A stretch of 64,000 bases of DNA, taken from the NCBI RefSeq assembly GCF_040361195.1, contig NZ_APNE01000002.1. The stretch is one strand, 5' to 3'. A model generated the notes under the pieces. It was not told where the DNA came from. It searched no databases and was given only the letters and a program-made list of their open reading frames with translations. The translations under genes and the position numbers were made by a program. Positions 16,441-30,924 of the stretch are shown one piece after another (the stretch's first letter is position 1; every line of letters starts with the position of its first letter). This stretch comes from Salinisphaera hydrothermalis (GTDB taxonomy: Bacteria > Pseudomonadota > Gammaproteobacteria > Nevskiales > Salinisphaeraceae).

Positions 16441-17514
16441 TCAGCCCGGCGTCGACATATCCGCCACGCGCACCAGTTCGCGGATCACGCTGGTCGCGAA
16501 CGACCCGGCCGGCAGGGTGAATACGAGGCGCACATCGGCACCCGCGGCCGACGCGGCCAGATCCGACACTGGCAAGCGCAGCGCCCGGCGCTCGGCATCG
16601 ACACCGAAGCGTTCCAGCCCGTCCCGGAATTCCGCGAACTCCGCCAGTACGCCGTCCTCGATGTCGCTGGCGGCATCCGTTGGTCTTATGTCAGTCGCGC
16701 GAGCTCGCCCGGGCATCGGCCCGGTCGGCTGAATATCGCCCTGCGCCGCGCGTTCGCGCAGCGAGGCCCAGGGCTCTTCGGTATCGGCCGCCGCGAACAC
16801 GCTGCGCGAACCGGCCAGCATGAACACATCGCCGGGCAACGGGTCCGGCCATGCCTCGGCGCGCAAGCGCGCATCGAGCACGGCGTTGAACAGCAGCGAA
16901 CGCGCCGCCGACAGCGCGAAACTGCGGCGACCACGCGACAGGCGACGTCCTGAAAACAGCGCCCGCGACAGCGCGATGTTGCGCCCACCATGGCCGAAGC
17001 GCTGGGCACCGAAATAGTTGGGCACGCCGTCTCGCTGCACCCGCGCGGCGCGCGTCTCGAAGTCCGCCGCATCGAAATCGACGACATCGCGAATCGTGAT
17101 GTCGAAACGATTGGCGCGATGCGTGCCGCGTCGTAGTTTGCGGCCATGGCGCCGGGCCTCGAGCACGCGCAGTTCATCATCCATCGGCCAAGCCGGCAAC
17201 GCCTGCTTGATCGGCCAGGTCAGCGAGAACCACTGCCGGGTGATCGCGTGCCGATCCTTGAGCCCGCTGTAGCCGATGTCACGAGGCGCAACACCGATGG
17301 CTTGCGCGAGCCGTTCCACGGCCTGCGGCGTCGTCAGGCCGGTCTTTTCGACCCAGAGCCAGACATGCTCGCCCTCGCCCGAAAGCTCGACATCGCAGAT
17401 TTCTTCAACCTGAAAATCTGCGGGTACTGCGCGCAACCGACCCATGCCTGAAGGCGCTGAAGACACAAACGCAAATTCGGCAACGTCGACGGCGTCGCCG
17501 CTGAGAAAGGCCAT
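16441..17514 (-). CDS. truD: TruD, tRNA pseudouridine(13) synthase
   Basis: Forms pseudouridine at position 13 of tRNA-Glu. The 357-residue protein has the TruD catalytic motif 'G-Y-S-G-L-K-D-R-H-A' (nucleophile Asp in K-D-R), the 'V-P-N-Y-F-G-A-Q-R-F-G' segment and the C-terminal 'R-E-L-V-R' end. The ATG at 17514 lies 7 bp after ftsB; an internal ATG before 'G-R-L-R-A-V-P' is an alternative start. In E. coli and Pseudomonas relatives ispD and/or ispF lie between ftsB and truD; here nothing does. Confidence 0.94.
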   Translation of the reverse strand: MAFLSGDAVDVAEFAFVSSAPSGMGRLRAVPADFQVEEICDVELSGEGEHVWLWVEKTGLTTPQAVERLAQAIGVAPRDIGYSGLKDRHAITRQWFSLTWPIKQALPAWPMDDELRVLEARRHGRKLRRGTHRANRFDITIRDVVDFDAADFETRAARVQRDGVPNYFGAQRFGHGGRNIALSRALFSGRRLSRGRRSFALSAARSLLFNAVLDARLRAEAWPDPLPGDVFMLAGSRSVFAAADTEEPWASLRERAAQGDIQPTGPMPGRARATDIRPTDAASDIEDGVLAEFAEFRDGLERFGVDAERRALRLPVSDLAASAAGADVRLVFTLPAGSFATSVIRELVRVADMSTPG

Positions 17515-17521
17515 CCCGCGA

Positions 17522-17854
17522 TCAGCCGGCGCCGGAGGTTGCGCTCGGGGCGCTGGGCGCGTTATGTGCGGGCTTGGTTTCGTCCGGCACCGTCAGAAAA
17601 AAGGTCTCGCCTGGTTTCACCATGCCCATTTCCGCGCGTGCCCGGCCTTCGGTCGCGCCAATGCCCGATTTGAGATCGTTGATCTGGGTCTGGACCGCAT
17701 CATTGCGCGCGCGATCCTGCTTGTTCGTCTTCGCGATCTTGTCGCGCATCGACTGCAGATGGTGAACCTGCGCCAGACTGCCGTCACCAATCCACAGCCG
17801 GTACTGCAAACCGGCGAAAATGACGAGCAGTGCGATGACGGCGACGCGATACAT
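17522..17854 (-). CDS. ftsB: FtsB, divisome protein
   Basis: Small bitopic cell-division protein that forms a complex with FtsQ and FtsL. The 110-residue protein has a short cytoplasmic start (M-Y-R), one transmembrane helix (about 4-22, 'V-A-V-I-A-L-L-V-I-F-A-G-L-Q-Y'), the conserved 'L-W-I-G-D-G-S-L' just after the membrane, a coiled coil (about 30-70) and a 'E-M-G-M-V-K-P-G-E-T-F-F' module typical of FtsB. The Pro/Ala/Ser tail is longer than usual. The start is the ATG at 17854; an in-frame upstream extension has no similarity. It lies downstream of eno, the standard position. Confidence 0.92.
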   Translation of the reverse strand: MYRVAVIALLVIFAGLQYRLWIGDGSLAQVHHLQSMRDKIAKTNKQDRARNDAVQTQINDLKSGIGATEGRARAEMGMVKPGETFFLTVPDETKPAHNAPSAPSATSGAG

Positions 17855-17930
17855 GTTTCGATTGTATCGCGTCGCCGCCGGCTGTCCAGCCGCCGTTTTT
17901 TCGGTGCGGGAGACGCCGTCGCGCAACGAA

Positions 17931-19214
17931 TCAGATCTCGAAGTTGAAGGCTTTCTTGCCCGGATAGACGGCACGGCTGCCGAGCTCGGCCTCGATCATC
18001 AGCAGGCGGTTGTACTTGGCGATGCGGTCCGAGCGCGACAGCGACCCGGTCTTGATCTGGGTTGCCGCCGTCGCCACGGCCAGATCGGCAATGGTCGAAT
18101 CCTCGGTTTCGCCGGAGCGATGCGAGACCACGGCTGTATAGTCGGCCCGGGTCGCGACATCGATCGCGCGCAGGGTTTCGGTCAGCGTACCGATCTGATT
18201 CGGCTTGATCAGAATCGAATTGGCAATGCCTTCCTCGATGCCCTTCTGCAGAATACGCGTGTTGGTCACGAACAGATCGTCGCCGACCAGCTGGATCTTG
18301 TCGCCGAGACGCTCGGTGAGCAACGCCCAGCCGTCCCAGTCATCCTCGGCCATGCCGTCCTCGATCGTGATGATCGGGTAGTTGTCGACCAGACCGGCGA
18401 GATAATCCACGAAGCCCTTGGCGTCGTAGTCCTTGCCTTCGCCGGCGAGCTTGTAGGTGCCGTTGTCGTAGAACTCGGTGCTGGCCGCGTCGATGCCGAG
18501 ATACACTTCTTCGCCCGGCTTGTAGCCGGCGCGCTCGATGGCCTCGACCAGCGTCTTCAGCGCCGCTTCGTTGGACGGCAGGTCCGGGGCGAAGCCGCCC
18601 TCGTCGCCGACCGCGGTCGACATGCCGCGCTCGCCCAGCAGCTTCTTGAGGTTCTGGAACACTTCGCAACCACAGCGCAGCGCTTCCGAGAAGCTCGGCA
18701 GGCCCGCCGGCACGATCATGAATTCCTGGATATCGACGTTGTTCGACGCGTGCTCGCCGCCGTTGATGACGTTCATCATCGGCACCGGCAGGTGGGTCGC
18801 TTCGTCGTGGCCGAGGAACGCGTATAGCCCCTGGCCCGCCTCGTTCGCTGCAGCGTGCGCGGCCGCCAGCGATACGCCCAGCAGGGCGTTCGCGCCCAGA
18901 CGGCCCTTGTTGTCGGTGCCGTCGAGTTCGATCAGCGTCTTGTCCACGCCGGCCTGATCGTTGACGTCGAAGCCCTTGATCTTCTTGGCGATCTCGCCGT
19001 TGACGTTGGCCACGGCCCGGGTCACGCCTTTGCCGAGGAAGCGGCTCTTGTCGTTATCCCGCAGTTCGACGGCCTCGAGGCTGCCGGTCGAAGCTCCCGA
19101 CGGCACCATGGCTGTTCCGGTGACTCCCGATTCCAGCTCGATCCGAACCGCAACCGTGGGATTGCCACGCGAATCGATGACCTGATAACCGCGCGTATTG
19201 GAAATCTTCGACAT
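17931..19214 (-). CDS. eno: Enolase
   Basis: Interconverts 2-phosphoglycerate and phosphoenolpyruvate. The 427-residue protein carries 'S-R-G-N-P-T-V' at the N-terminus, 'G-A-S-T-G' loop residues, the metal ligand region 'I-E-D-G-M-A-E-D-D-W' and the signature 'L-I-K-P-N-Q-I-G-T-L-T-E' with catalytic Lys, then 'S-H-R-S-G-E-T-E-D'. Length is close to E. coli enolase (432). It sits between kdsA and ftsB on the same strand, 72 bp after kdsA. Confidence 0.98.
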   Translation of the reverse strand: MSKISNTRGYQVIDSRGNPTVAVRIELESGVTGTAMVPSGASTGSLEAVELRDNDKSRFLGKGVTRAVANVNGEIAKKIKGFDVNDQAGVDKTLIELDGTDNKGRLGANALLGVSLAAAHAAANEAGQGLYAFLGHDEATHLPVPMMNVINGGEHASNNVDIQEFMIVPAGLPSFSEALRCGCEVFQNLKKLLGERGMSTAVGDEGGFAPDLPSNEAALKTLVEAIERAGYKPGEEVYLGIDAASTEFYDNGTYKLAGEGKDYDAKGFVDYLAGLVDNYPIITIEDGMAEDDWDGWALLTERLGDKIQLVGDDLFVTNTRILQKGIEEGIANSILIKPNQIGTLTETLRAIDVATRADYTAVVSHRSGETEDSTIADLAVATAATQIKTGSLSRSDRIAKYNRLLMIEAELGSRAVYPGKKAFNFEI

Positions 19215-19286
19215 AGCTTTGACTATCGCGTTGATGTGGATTGGATCCCGCGACCGTCGGCGTAGAGCGCCGCGGTCCGGCCAAGA

Positions 19287-20125
19287 TTACCCGCTGTGCG
19301 GTGACGACGCCATGACGCCGCTGCGCTTGACCACGCCGTCGAGTTCGACCAGCGTTTCCAGCAGTTCGCGCATGTGCGTGAGGTGAAGCGAATTCGGGCC
19401 ATCGCACAGCGCGTTGTCCGGATCCGGATGGGTTTCCATGAACAGACCGGACACCCCGGCGCCGACGGCAGCACGGGCCAGCACCGGGATATGCTCGCGC
19501 GCCCCGCCGGAAGCATGGCCGAGCCCGCCGGGCAGCTGTACCGAATGCGTGGCATCGAACACCACCGGGCAACCGGTATCGCGCATCATCGCGAGCCCGC
19601 GCATGTCGACCACCAGATTGTTGTAGCCGAACGAGAACCCGCGCTCGCACACAAGAATATCGCGGCCGCCCACTTCGCGGGCCTTGGCGACCACGCCGCT
19701 CATCTCGGCCGGCGACAGAAATTGACCTTTCTTGATGTTCACCGGCTTGCCCGAGGCCGCCACCGTCTGGATGAAATCGGTCTGGCGACAGAGAAACGCC
19801 GGAGTCTGGATCATATCGACCACGACCGACACCGGTTCGACCTGCGCTTCGACATGTACATCGGTCGTGACCGGCACGCCGATCTCGCGCTTGACCGCAG
19901 CCAGCGTTTCCAGCCCGGCGTCGAGCCCCGGCCCGCGATAGCTGCTGTGCGAGCTACGATTAGCCTTGTCGAACGAGCCCTTGAAGACATAGCCGATGCC
20001 CAGATCGGCACAGATTTCGGCCACATGACCGGCAATATCGATCGACAGCTGCTGCGATTCCAGACTGTCCGGGCCTGCGATCAGGAACAACGGCGCATCG
20101 CCGCCGATCTCGAATCCGGCGAAGT

Positions 20126-20129
<4 letters not shown>
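19287..20129 (-). CDS. kdsA: KdsA, 3-deoxy-D-manno-octulosonate 8-phosphate synthase
   Basis: Condenses arabinose 5-phosphate and phosphoenolpyruvate to KDO-8-phosphate for the lipopolysaccharide core. The 280-residue TIM-barrel protein shows 'I-A-G-P-D-S-L-E-S', 'K-G-S-F-D-K-A-N-R-S-S', 'N-I-K-K-G-Q-F-L-S-P' and 'F-M-E-T-H-P-D-P'. The Asn in V-N-I-K-K marks the metal-independent class. Its ATG overlaps the pyrG stop by four bases (ATGA), so the two are translationally coupled, as in many proteobacteria. Confidence 0.97.
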
Positions 20130-21769
<1,640 letters not shown>

Positions 21770-21945
21770 GCGCGCTCTTTAGATGGGGTCGAGGGAGGAT
21801 GCTTGCCGCGCATGCTAGCCGAAAGCCGGTGCGCGGACAACGCGCGCACGCGTTCGCCAAGGCCTGTCAGGCCCGGCATGCCATAGCCCAAGCGGAGTTG
21901 CGCGCAATCCACGCCAAACCATCCGGCGGCCCTGCCGTGCGTTAC

Positions 21946-23265
21946 TCAGCCCGAACCCGCGCCCGGCAGGTCGTGGTACCAGAGAAAATCCGGCACGTCG
22001 TGGCCGAACCATCGCTCGATATGCGGATGCCGCCACAGCCTGGGCAACGCCAGCAGCGTATCACCGGCCTGAATACGGGGCAGGCGTTCCCGGATCCAGG
22101 GGGGTACACGCTGCTGACGCAGCCACTCGGCCAGCGGAACGGCCCGGCCGTCCGCGCGCGTCAACTCGGCGCCCGGGCGATTGAATACGACATGCAGATC
22201 GGCGGGATGCCGTCGCGGCTCTTTGGATCGAAACGTCAGACGTCCGCAGCCGGCCGGCAAATCGATCGCGGTGCAACCGGGCGGCCAATCCACGCGCTGC
22301 GCGATCGCCGGCGGGCTTGGCAGACGCGGCATCGCGAACAAGCGGCCGTCGAACCGCCGGACCTCGGTGGACGCGAACGAGACCCGCGGGCCGGCGTGCT
22401 CGCGTGCCGTCAGCAACCGGCGGATCTGCGCCAGATGCCGGTGATCGGGCCGATCGCGACCGCATTCCGCAAGCCATAGCCGAAGCGTCTCGCTCTGACG
22501 CGCAGTCGACAGTTCAGCGAGCGCGTCGATCCGCAGCCGCCCTTCCCCGTCGGCGGCGGCGTCGCAATCGATTCGGGCCAGCGTCGCCACGGCCTCCGCC
22601 GCCTGCCCAGCCCACGCGGCGCTACGCGACAGCGTCTCGGCGGCCGCCGGCCAGCGATCGATCAGCGTCGGCCACAGGCGCTCGCGCAGGTAGCCGCGCG
22701 CGCGCTGCGAATCGCGATTGGTGGCATCCTCCACCCAGTCGAGACCGTAGACTTCGGCGTATGCCGTGATGGCCGCCCGCGGCACATCGAGCCACGGGCG
22801 CCAATGCTGCCCGGCGCCGAACGCCATCAGGCGCGGCATGGCCGCTAGGCCAGATACGCCCGTCCCCCGTAGAGCCTGCAATAGAAAGGTTTCGGCCTGA
22901 TCCTCGGCATGATGTGCCGTGACCAGCACCTCGCCCGGGCCGAGACTGGCCCGCAGCGCGGCGTAGCGTGCCGCGCGGGCCGCCGCTTCCAGGCCGCCAT
23001 CGCGGGTATCGACCGTGACCTCACGACAAGCAAAGTCGATATGGCGTGTTTCGCAGAACCGTCGACAGTGGTCGGCCCAGGCGGCGGCGTCAGGCTCGAG
23101 ACCGTGGCCGATATGGATCGCACGCAGCCCGACGGACAGCTCCGCGCGGCTCAACGCATCCAGGAGTACCGAGGAATCGCGACCACCGCTGAAAGCGACC
23201 ACCAGCGCGCGCGCCTCAGAGGGATAGTGCTCGAGCGCGGCGATCAACCGATCGGGCTCGCTCAC
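21946..23265 (-). CDS. tilS: TilS, tRNA(Ile)-lysidine synthase
   Basis: Converts C34 of the CAU anticodon of tRNA-Ile2 to lysidine, an essential modification. The 439-residue protein carries the N-type PP-loop 'F-S-G-G-R-D-S-S' (25-32), the 'H-I-G-H-G-L' motif, 'T-A-H-H-A-E-D-Q-A-E-T' and 'D-A-T-N-R-D'. TilS-specific substrate and C-terminal domains follow. Length matches E. coli TilS (432). It lies downstream of accA, the order also found in E. coli. Confidence 0.95.
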   Translation of the reverse strand: MSEPDRLIAALEHYPSEARALVVAFSGGRDSSVLLDALSRAELSVGLRAIHIGHGLEPDAAAWADHCRRFCETRHIDFACREVTVDTRDGGLEAAARAARYAALRASLGPGEVLVTAHHAEDQAETFLLQALRGTGVSGLAAMPRLMAFGAGQHWRPWLDVPRAAITAYAEVYGLDWVEDATNRDSQRARGYLRERLWPTLIDRWPAAAETLSRSAAWAGQAAEAVATLARIDCDAAADGEGRLRIDALAELSTARQSETLRLWLAECGRDRPDHRHLAQIRRLLTAREHAGPRVSFASTEVRRFDGRLFAMPRLPSPPAIAQRVDWPPGCTAIDLPAGCGRLTFRSKEPRRHPADLHVVFNRPGAELTRADGRAVPLAEWLRQQRVPPWIRERLPRIQAGDTLLALPRLWRHPHIERWFGHDVPDFLWYHDLPGAGSG

Positions 23266-23338
23266 GCCGTGCCTCGCCGTTTCTGAAACCGTGGGACCGA
23301 ATGCGGCTACCGAATACCGGCCCGCACCGCGAGCCGAA

Positions 23339-24310
23339 TCAGCTCGCCGACTTGAAGTCGCCGAAGGCCATCCAGCGCTTGTAGCGCTCGTCCAGTAGTT
23401 CGTCGATGCTCAGGTGCTGGAGACGCGTCATGTGCGCGAGCAAACGATCCTTGAGATGCGTCATGAGGCGCTCGGGATCGCGGTGAGCGCCGCCCAGCGG
23501 CTCGTCCACGACTTCGTCGACCAGCTTGAGGCGTTTCAGATCCACCGACGACACCCGCATCGCTTCGGCCGCGTCTTCGGCCTTGTCAGCCGATTTCCAT
23601 AGAATCGAGGCACAGCCTTCCGGCGAAATCACGGAGTAGATGCTGTATTGCAGCATCATCAGCTGATCGCCGACGCCGATCGCCAGCGCCCCGCCGGAGC
23701 CCCCCTCGCCGACCACGGTGCAGATCACCGGCACGCGCAGCTTGGCCATCTCGAACAGATTGCGGGCGATCGCCTCGGACTGGTTACGCTCTTCGGCGCC
23801 GATGCCCGGATAGGCGCCCGGGGTATCGATGAACGTCAGCACCGGCAGCTTGAAGCGTTCCGCGGTCTTCATCAGCCGCAGCGCCTTGCGATAGCCTTCG
23901 GGCCGCGGCATGCCGAAATTGCGGTGGATCTTTTCCTTGGTGTCACGGCCCTTCTGATGGCCGATCACCATCACCGGCTGGCCGCCGAGGCGCGCCGTGC
24001 CGCCGATAATCGCCGGGTCGTCGGCATACGCCCGATCACCGTGCAGTTCGACGAAGTCGGTGAACATGCCGTCGATATAATCCTGGGTATATGGCCGCAG
24101 CGGATGGCGGGCCATCTGCGCGACCTGCCAGGTCGACAGCTTCGAGAAAATCTGTTCGGTCAGGTGCTTGCGCTTGTCTTCGAGACGCTGGATCTCTTCC
24201 GATAGATTGACCTCGCTCCCGTCCGCGACAAAGCGCAGCTCCTCGATCTTCTCCTGCAGCTCGGCGATCGGTTGTTCGAAGTCCAGGTAATCGAGGTTTT
24301 TTTGCGCCAT
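23339..24310 (-). CDS. accA: AccA, acetyl-CoA carboxylase carboxyltransferase alpha subunit
   Basis: Transfers the carboxyl group from biotin to acetyl-CoA, together with AccD, in the first step of fatty acid synthesis. The 323-residue protein starts 'L-D-Y-L-D-F-E-Q-P-I-A-E-L' like E. coli AccA (319) and contains the crotonase-fold segments 'F-I-D-T-P-G-A-Y-P-G' and 'G-E-G-G-S-G-G-A-L-A-I'. It begins 25 bp after dnaE and is probably transcribed with it. Confidence 0.97.
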   Translation of the reverse strand: MAQKNLDYLDFEQPIAELQEKIEELRFVADGSEVNLSEEIQRLEDKRKHLTEQIFSKLSTWQVAQMARHPLRPYTQDYIDGMFTDFVELHGDRAYADDPAIIGGTARLGGQPVMVIGHQKGRDTKEKIHRNFGMPRPEGYRKALRLMKTAERFKLPVLTFIDTPGAYPGIGAEERNQSEAIARNLFEMAKLRVPVICTVVGEGGSGGALAIGVGDQLMMLQYSIYSVISPEGCASILWKSADKAEDAAEAMRVSSVDLKRLKLVDEVVDEPLGGAHRDPERLMTHLKDRLLAHMTRLQHLSIDELLDERYKRWMAFGDFKSAS

Positions 24311-24335
24311 CGGTTCGTGGGTGCCGGTTGTCGGG

Positions 24336-27830
<3,495 letters not shown>

Positions 27831-27875
27831 CGATAATCCTCGAACTTGGGGCCACGGGCGAGGTGCGCCGGCGCC

Positions 27876-28502
27876 CTATCCTAACGTGAAATTGAGCGTC
27901 GTCTGACGCGCGGCCGCCGCGCGGGCAACCGGAGCAAAGCTGTGCCGATGGATGGGCGTCGGTCCGAGTTCGGCCAGCGCGGCCCGATGCGCGGGCGTGC
28001 CATAGCCCTTGTGCGAGGCCAGGCCGTAGCCCGGATAAACCGCATCGAGTTCGACCATCTGACGATCGCGCGCAACCTTGGCGATCACCGACGCCGCGCT
28101 GATCGCCGGTACGCTGCCGTCACCGCCCACGATGGTCCGCACCGGCATCGACAACATCGGCGGCCGATTGCCGTCGATCCACGCCGCGAACGGCTGGATC
28201 GACAGGGCCGAGACGGCCCGCTGCATCGCCAACAGCGTCGCGCCCAGAATATTGTGGCGATCGATTTCCGCAACCGAGGCCTCGGCAATCGCCCAGGCGA
28301 TCGCACGCTGGCGGATCTTGATATCCAGCGCCTCGCGGTCTTCAGCCGTCAGCGCCTTGGAATCGGTGAGCCCTTTCGGCAACGGGCGCGGGGGCATGAT
28401 GACCGCCGCGGCCACCACTGGCCCGGCGAGCGGGCCCCGCCCGACCTCGTCGACGCCCGCCACGACCGGGCACGCGAACTTGCGGCCGACGCGGGTCTTC
28501 AT
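27876..28502 (-). CDS. rnhB: RnhB, ribonuclease HII
   Basis: Removes single ribonucleotides and RNA of RNA-DNA hybrids. The 208-residue protein has the catalytic 'V-D-E-V-G-R-G-P-L-A-G-P-V' (Asp and Glu), a central 'D-G-N-R' motif and the later conserved 'S-V-I-A-K-V-x-R-D' with 'Y-G-T' and 'H-R-x-S-F' near the end. The ATG overlaps the lpxB stop (ATGA). Confidence 0.96.
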   Translation of the reverse strand: MKTRVGRKFACPVVAGVDEVGRGPLAGPVVAAAVIMPPRPLPKGLTDSKALTAEDREALDIKIRQRAIAWAIAEASVAEIDRHNILGATLLAMQRAVSALSIQPFAAWIDGNRPPMLSMPVRTIVGGDGSVPAISAASVIAKVARDRQMVELDAVYPGYGLASHKGYGTPAHRAALAELGPTPIHRHSFAPVARAAAARQTTLNFTLG

Positions 28503-29677
28503 GAGCGGGCCTCCATGAGCTCGGCCACGGCCTCTGCCGCACGCGCGTCGGCATCGCGCGCGAGCCCGGCGTGAATGGCCTCGAAGGCATCGATCTGCTC
28601 GGCCCGTGCGGCCGGCGAATGCAACAGCCGATAAAGCCAGGCGCCCAGCATCGGCACCTGGGCATCGGTCTGCAGCAGTTCAGGCACGAGCCGGCGTCCG
28701 GCAAGAAGGTTCGGCATGCTCACGAACTCAGTCTTGATGAGATTCAGACTACGCGCAATCCAGTAATTCGTGCCGGACAGCTCATAGGCCACCACCATCG
28801 GCGTCTTGGCGAGCAGCGCTTCCAGCGTCGCAGTGCCCGAGGCCACGAGCAGCGCCTCTGCCGCGCGCATGACCTCGCGCGAACAGCCGTCGACGAGCTC
28901 CACCTCGACATCGGGGAACCGCTTGAGCTCGGCTTCGAAGCGTGCGCGCACGCGTTGATTGGCCATCGGCGCCACGAAACGCACTGATGGATCACGCCGG
29001 ACGAGCCAGCGGGCCACCTCAAGAAACAAGGGCCCGAGTCGATCGACTTCGGCGCCACGGCTGCCGGGCAACAGCCCGACCCAACGCGCGGCGCGCTCGA
29101 GACCCAGTGCGTCACGGGCCGCCGCCGCATCGGGATGCGCCGGCAGCTCATCGGCCAAGGGATGTCCAACGAAGGTCACTGGAATATCGTGGGCCGCGAA
29201 GAAATCGGGCTCGAACGGAAATATCGCCAGCATCCGATCGACCGCGCGCCGGATGCCGCGCGTGCGGCCGGCGCGCCAGGCCCAGGCGGTTGGACAGACA
29301 TAATGCACGGTGGTGATGCCGGCCCGACGCACACGCGCCTCGAGCCGGGTGTTGAACGCTGGCGCATCAATCCCGATAAAGACATCCGGCCGCTGGCGCA
29401 CGATGTCCTTGTATAGCCGCTGGCGGAACCGGAGCAGCCGCGGAATCTGGCCGATCACCTCGCTGATACCAAACAACGACAGCGCTTCGATATCGGCCAG
29501 CGATTCGCAGCCTTCGGCCCGCATCCTCGGGCCGGTGACGCCGACGAAACGAGCCTCGGGGTAGCGCTTGCGCAACTCGCGAAGCAGACCGGCGGCCAGC
29601 ATATCGCCCGACACCTCGCCGGCCACGAGGAAAAATACCCGCGCGGTACGCGCCATCGACGAGACCGACCGATCCAC
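28499..29677 (-). CDS. lpxB: LpxB, lipid-A-disaccharide synthase
   Basis: Joins UDP-2,3-diacylglucosamine and lipid X to the tetra-acyl disaccharide of lipid A. The 392-residue GT19 protein shows 'V-A-G-E-V-S-G-D-M' near the N-terminus, 'H-Y-V-C-P-T-A-W-A-W', 'L-L-P-G-S-R-G-A-E-V' and 'A-S-G-T-A-T-L-E'. A GTG at 29677 gives the longest form; the ATG at 29656 (385 residues) is an equally plausible start, as neither has a good ribosome binding site. It is part of lpxD-fabZ-lpxA-lpxB. Confidence 0.95.
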   Translation of the reverse strand: MDRSVSSMARTARVFFLVAGEVSGDMLAAGLLRELRKRYPEARFVGVTGPRMRAEGCESLADIEALSLFGISEVIGQIPRLLRFRQRLYKDIVRQRPDVFIGIDAPAFNTRLEARVRRAGITTVHYVCPTAWAWRAGRTRGIRRAVDRMLAIFPFEPDFFAAHDIPVTFVGHPLADELPAHPDAAAARDALGLERAARWVGLLPGSRGAEVDRLGPLFLEVARWLVRRDPSVRFVAPMANQRVRARFEAELKRFPDVEVELVDGCSREVMRAAEALLVASGTATLEALLAKTPMVVAYELSGTNYWIARSLNLIKTEFVSMPNLLAGRRLVPELLQTDAQVPMLGAWLYRLLHSPAARAEQIDAFEAIHAGLARDADARAAEAVAELMEARS

Positions 29678-29692
29678 CGCCGCGGCGGCCGG

Positions 29693-30466
29693 TCAGCGAA
29701 TGATGCCGCGTTCGGCGTTGTCCAGCGACGCGAGCATCGTGGCCACGGCCGGGCTCGTCTCGGCGGACTCGCGAATCACTTCCTTGGCATCGGCCAGCCG
29801 CATCTTGGATCGATACAGGGTGCGATAGGCTTTCTTGACCGCCGCGATTTCGTCGTTGGAATACCCCTGACGGCGCATGCCGATGGAGTTGATGCCATGC
29901 GGCTCGGCCGGCGACCCCGCCGATCGTACGAACGCCGGCACGTCCTGAACCACGCCGCTGCAATACGCTAGAAACGCCAACGGCCCGACGCGACGGAACT
30001 GATAGACGAGCGCAAAGCCCGCCAGGATGCAGTGATCGCCGATATGTACATGCCCCGCCAGACTGGCCCCGTTGGCCATGGTGATGCCGTTGCCGAGAAC
30101 GCAGTCGTGTGCGATATGGGTGTAGGCCATCAGCAGGTTGTCGTTGCCGATACGGGTCACACCCTGATCGAGCATGGTGCCGCGGTGCACGCTGGAATAT
30201 TCGCGAAATGTATTGCCATCGCCGACGACGAGCTCGGTCGGTTCACCCTTGTAGCCGCGATGCTGCGGCTCGGCGCCCAACGACACGAACTGCGAGACTC
30301 GGTTGTTGCGGCCCAGCGTGGTATGCCCCTCGATAACGACGTGGGGCCCGATTCGCGAGCCCGCCCCGATCGTCACGTGCGGGCCGATGACAGTAAACGG
30401 CCCGATATGGACGTCGTCCGCGACCTTCGCTTCGGGATGAACCTGGGCCGAGGCGTCGATCGGCAT
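29693..30466 (-). CDS. lpxA: LpxA, UDP-GlcNAc acyltransferase
   Basis: First step of lipid A synthesis: transfers 3-hydroxyacyl from ACP to UDP-GlcNAc. The 257-residue protein is a left-handed beta-helix with hexapeptide repeats from about residue 5 to 180, the catalytic His in 'M-A-Y-T-H-I-A-H-D-C' and a C-terminal helical part. The start overlaps the fabZ stop (TAATG). Length fits the family (262 in E. coli). Confidence 0.97.
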   Translation of the reverse strand: MPIDASAQVHPEAKVADDVHIGPFTVIGPHVTIGAGSRIGPHVVIEGHTTLGRNNRVSQFVSLGAEPQHRGYKGEPTELVVGDGNTFREYSSVHRGTMLDQGVTRIGNDNLLMAYTHIAHDCVLGNGITMANGASLAGHVHIGDHCILAGFALVYQFRRVGPLAFLAYCSGVVQDVPAFVRSAGSPAEPHGINSIGMRRQGYSNDEIAAVKKAYRTLYRSKMRLADAKEVIRESAETSPAVATMLASLDNAERGIIR

Positions 30467-30924
30467 TATTCGCCCTCGGCTTTCGCCGGCGCGCCCGGAA
30501 TCGCCATCAGTTCGGCCCGACAGGCCAATTCGTCACCCACCCAGGCTTCTGCATCGAAGCGCCACAACCGTTTCTTGGTCGAACCGATCACAAGCTTGAG
30601 CAACAGTTGGTCCCCAGGGATCACCTGCCGCTTGAAGCGCGCCTTGTCGATGCCGGCGAAATACACGATGGTCCCGTCTTCGGCGTCGACCGTACGCATG
30701 CCCAGAAGCAGGCCGGCCTGGGCCAGCGCTTCCAGGATCAGGACGCCCGGCATAACCGGGTGACCGGGAAAGTGGCCGCCGAAGAAGGGCTCGTTGACGG
30801 TCACGTTTTTTAGCGCGGTAATCGATTTGCCCGGTTCGCATTCGAGCACCCGGTCGACCAGAAGAAACGGGTACCGATGCGGCACCCTCTTCATGATCTC
30901 GCGGATTCCGTCCTGTTCGTTCAT
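30466..30924 (-). CDS. fabZ: FabZ, 3-hydroxyacyl-ACP dehydratase
   Basis: Dehydrates beta-hydroxyacyl-ACP during fatty acid elongation. The 152-residue hotdog protein has 'P-H-R-Y-P-F-L-L-V-D-R-V' and the catalytic segment 'G-H-F-P-G-H-P-V-M-P-G-V' with its His and, further on, the Glu of 'L-I-L-E-A-L-A-Q'. The ATG at 30924 overlaps the lpxD stop (TGATG); a longer frame inside lpxD is noise. Placement within the lpx genes balances lipid A and phospholipid synthesis, as known from E. coli. Confidence 0.97.
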   Translation of the reverse strand: MNEQDGIREIMKRVPHRYPFLLVDRVLECEPGKSITALKNVTVNEPFFGGHFPGHPVMPGVLILEALAQAGLLLGMRTVDAEDGTIVYFAGIDKARFKRQVIPGDQLLLKLVIGSTKKRLWRFDAEAWVGDELACRAELMAIPGAPAKAEGE

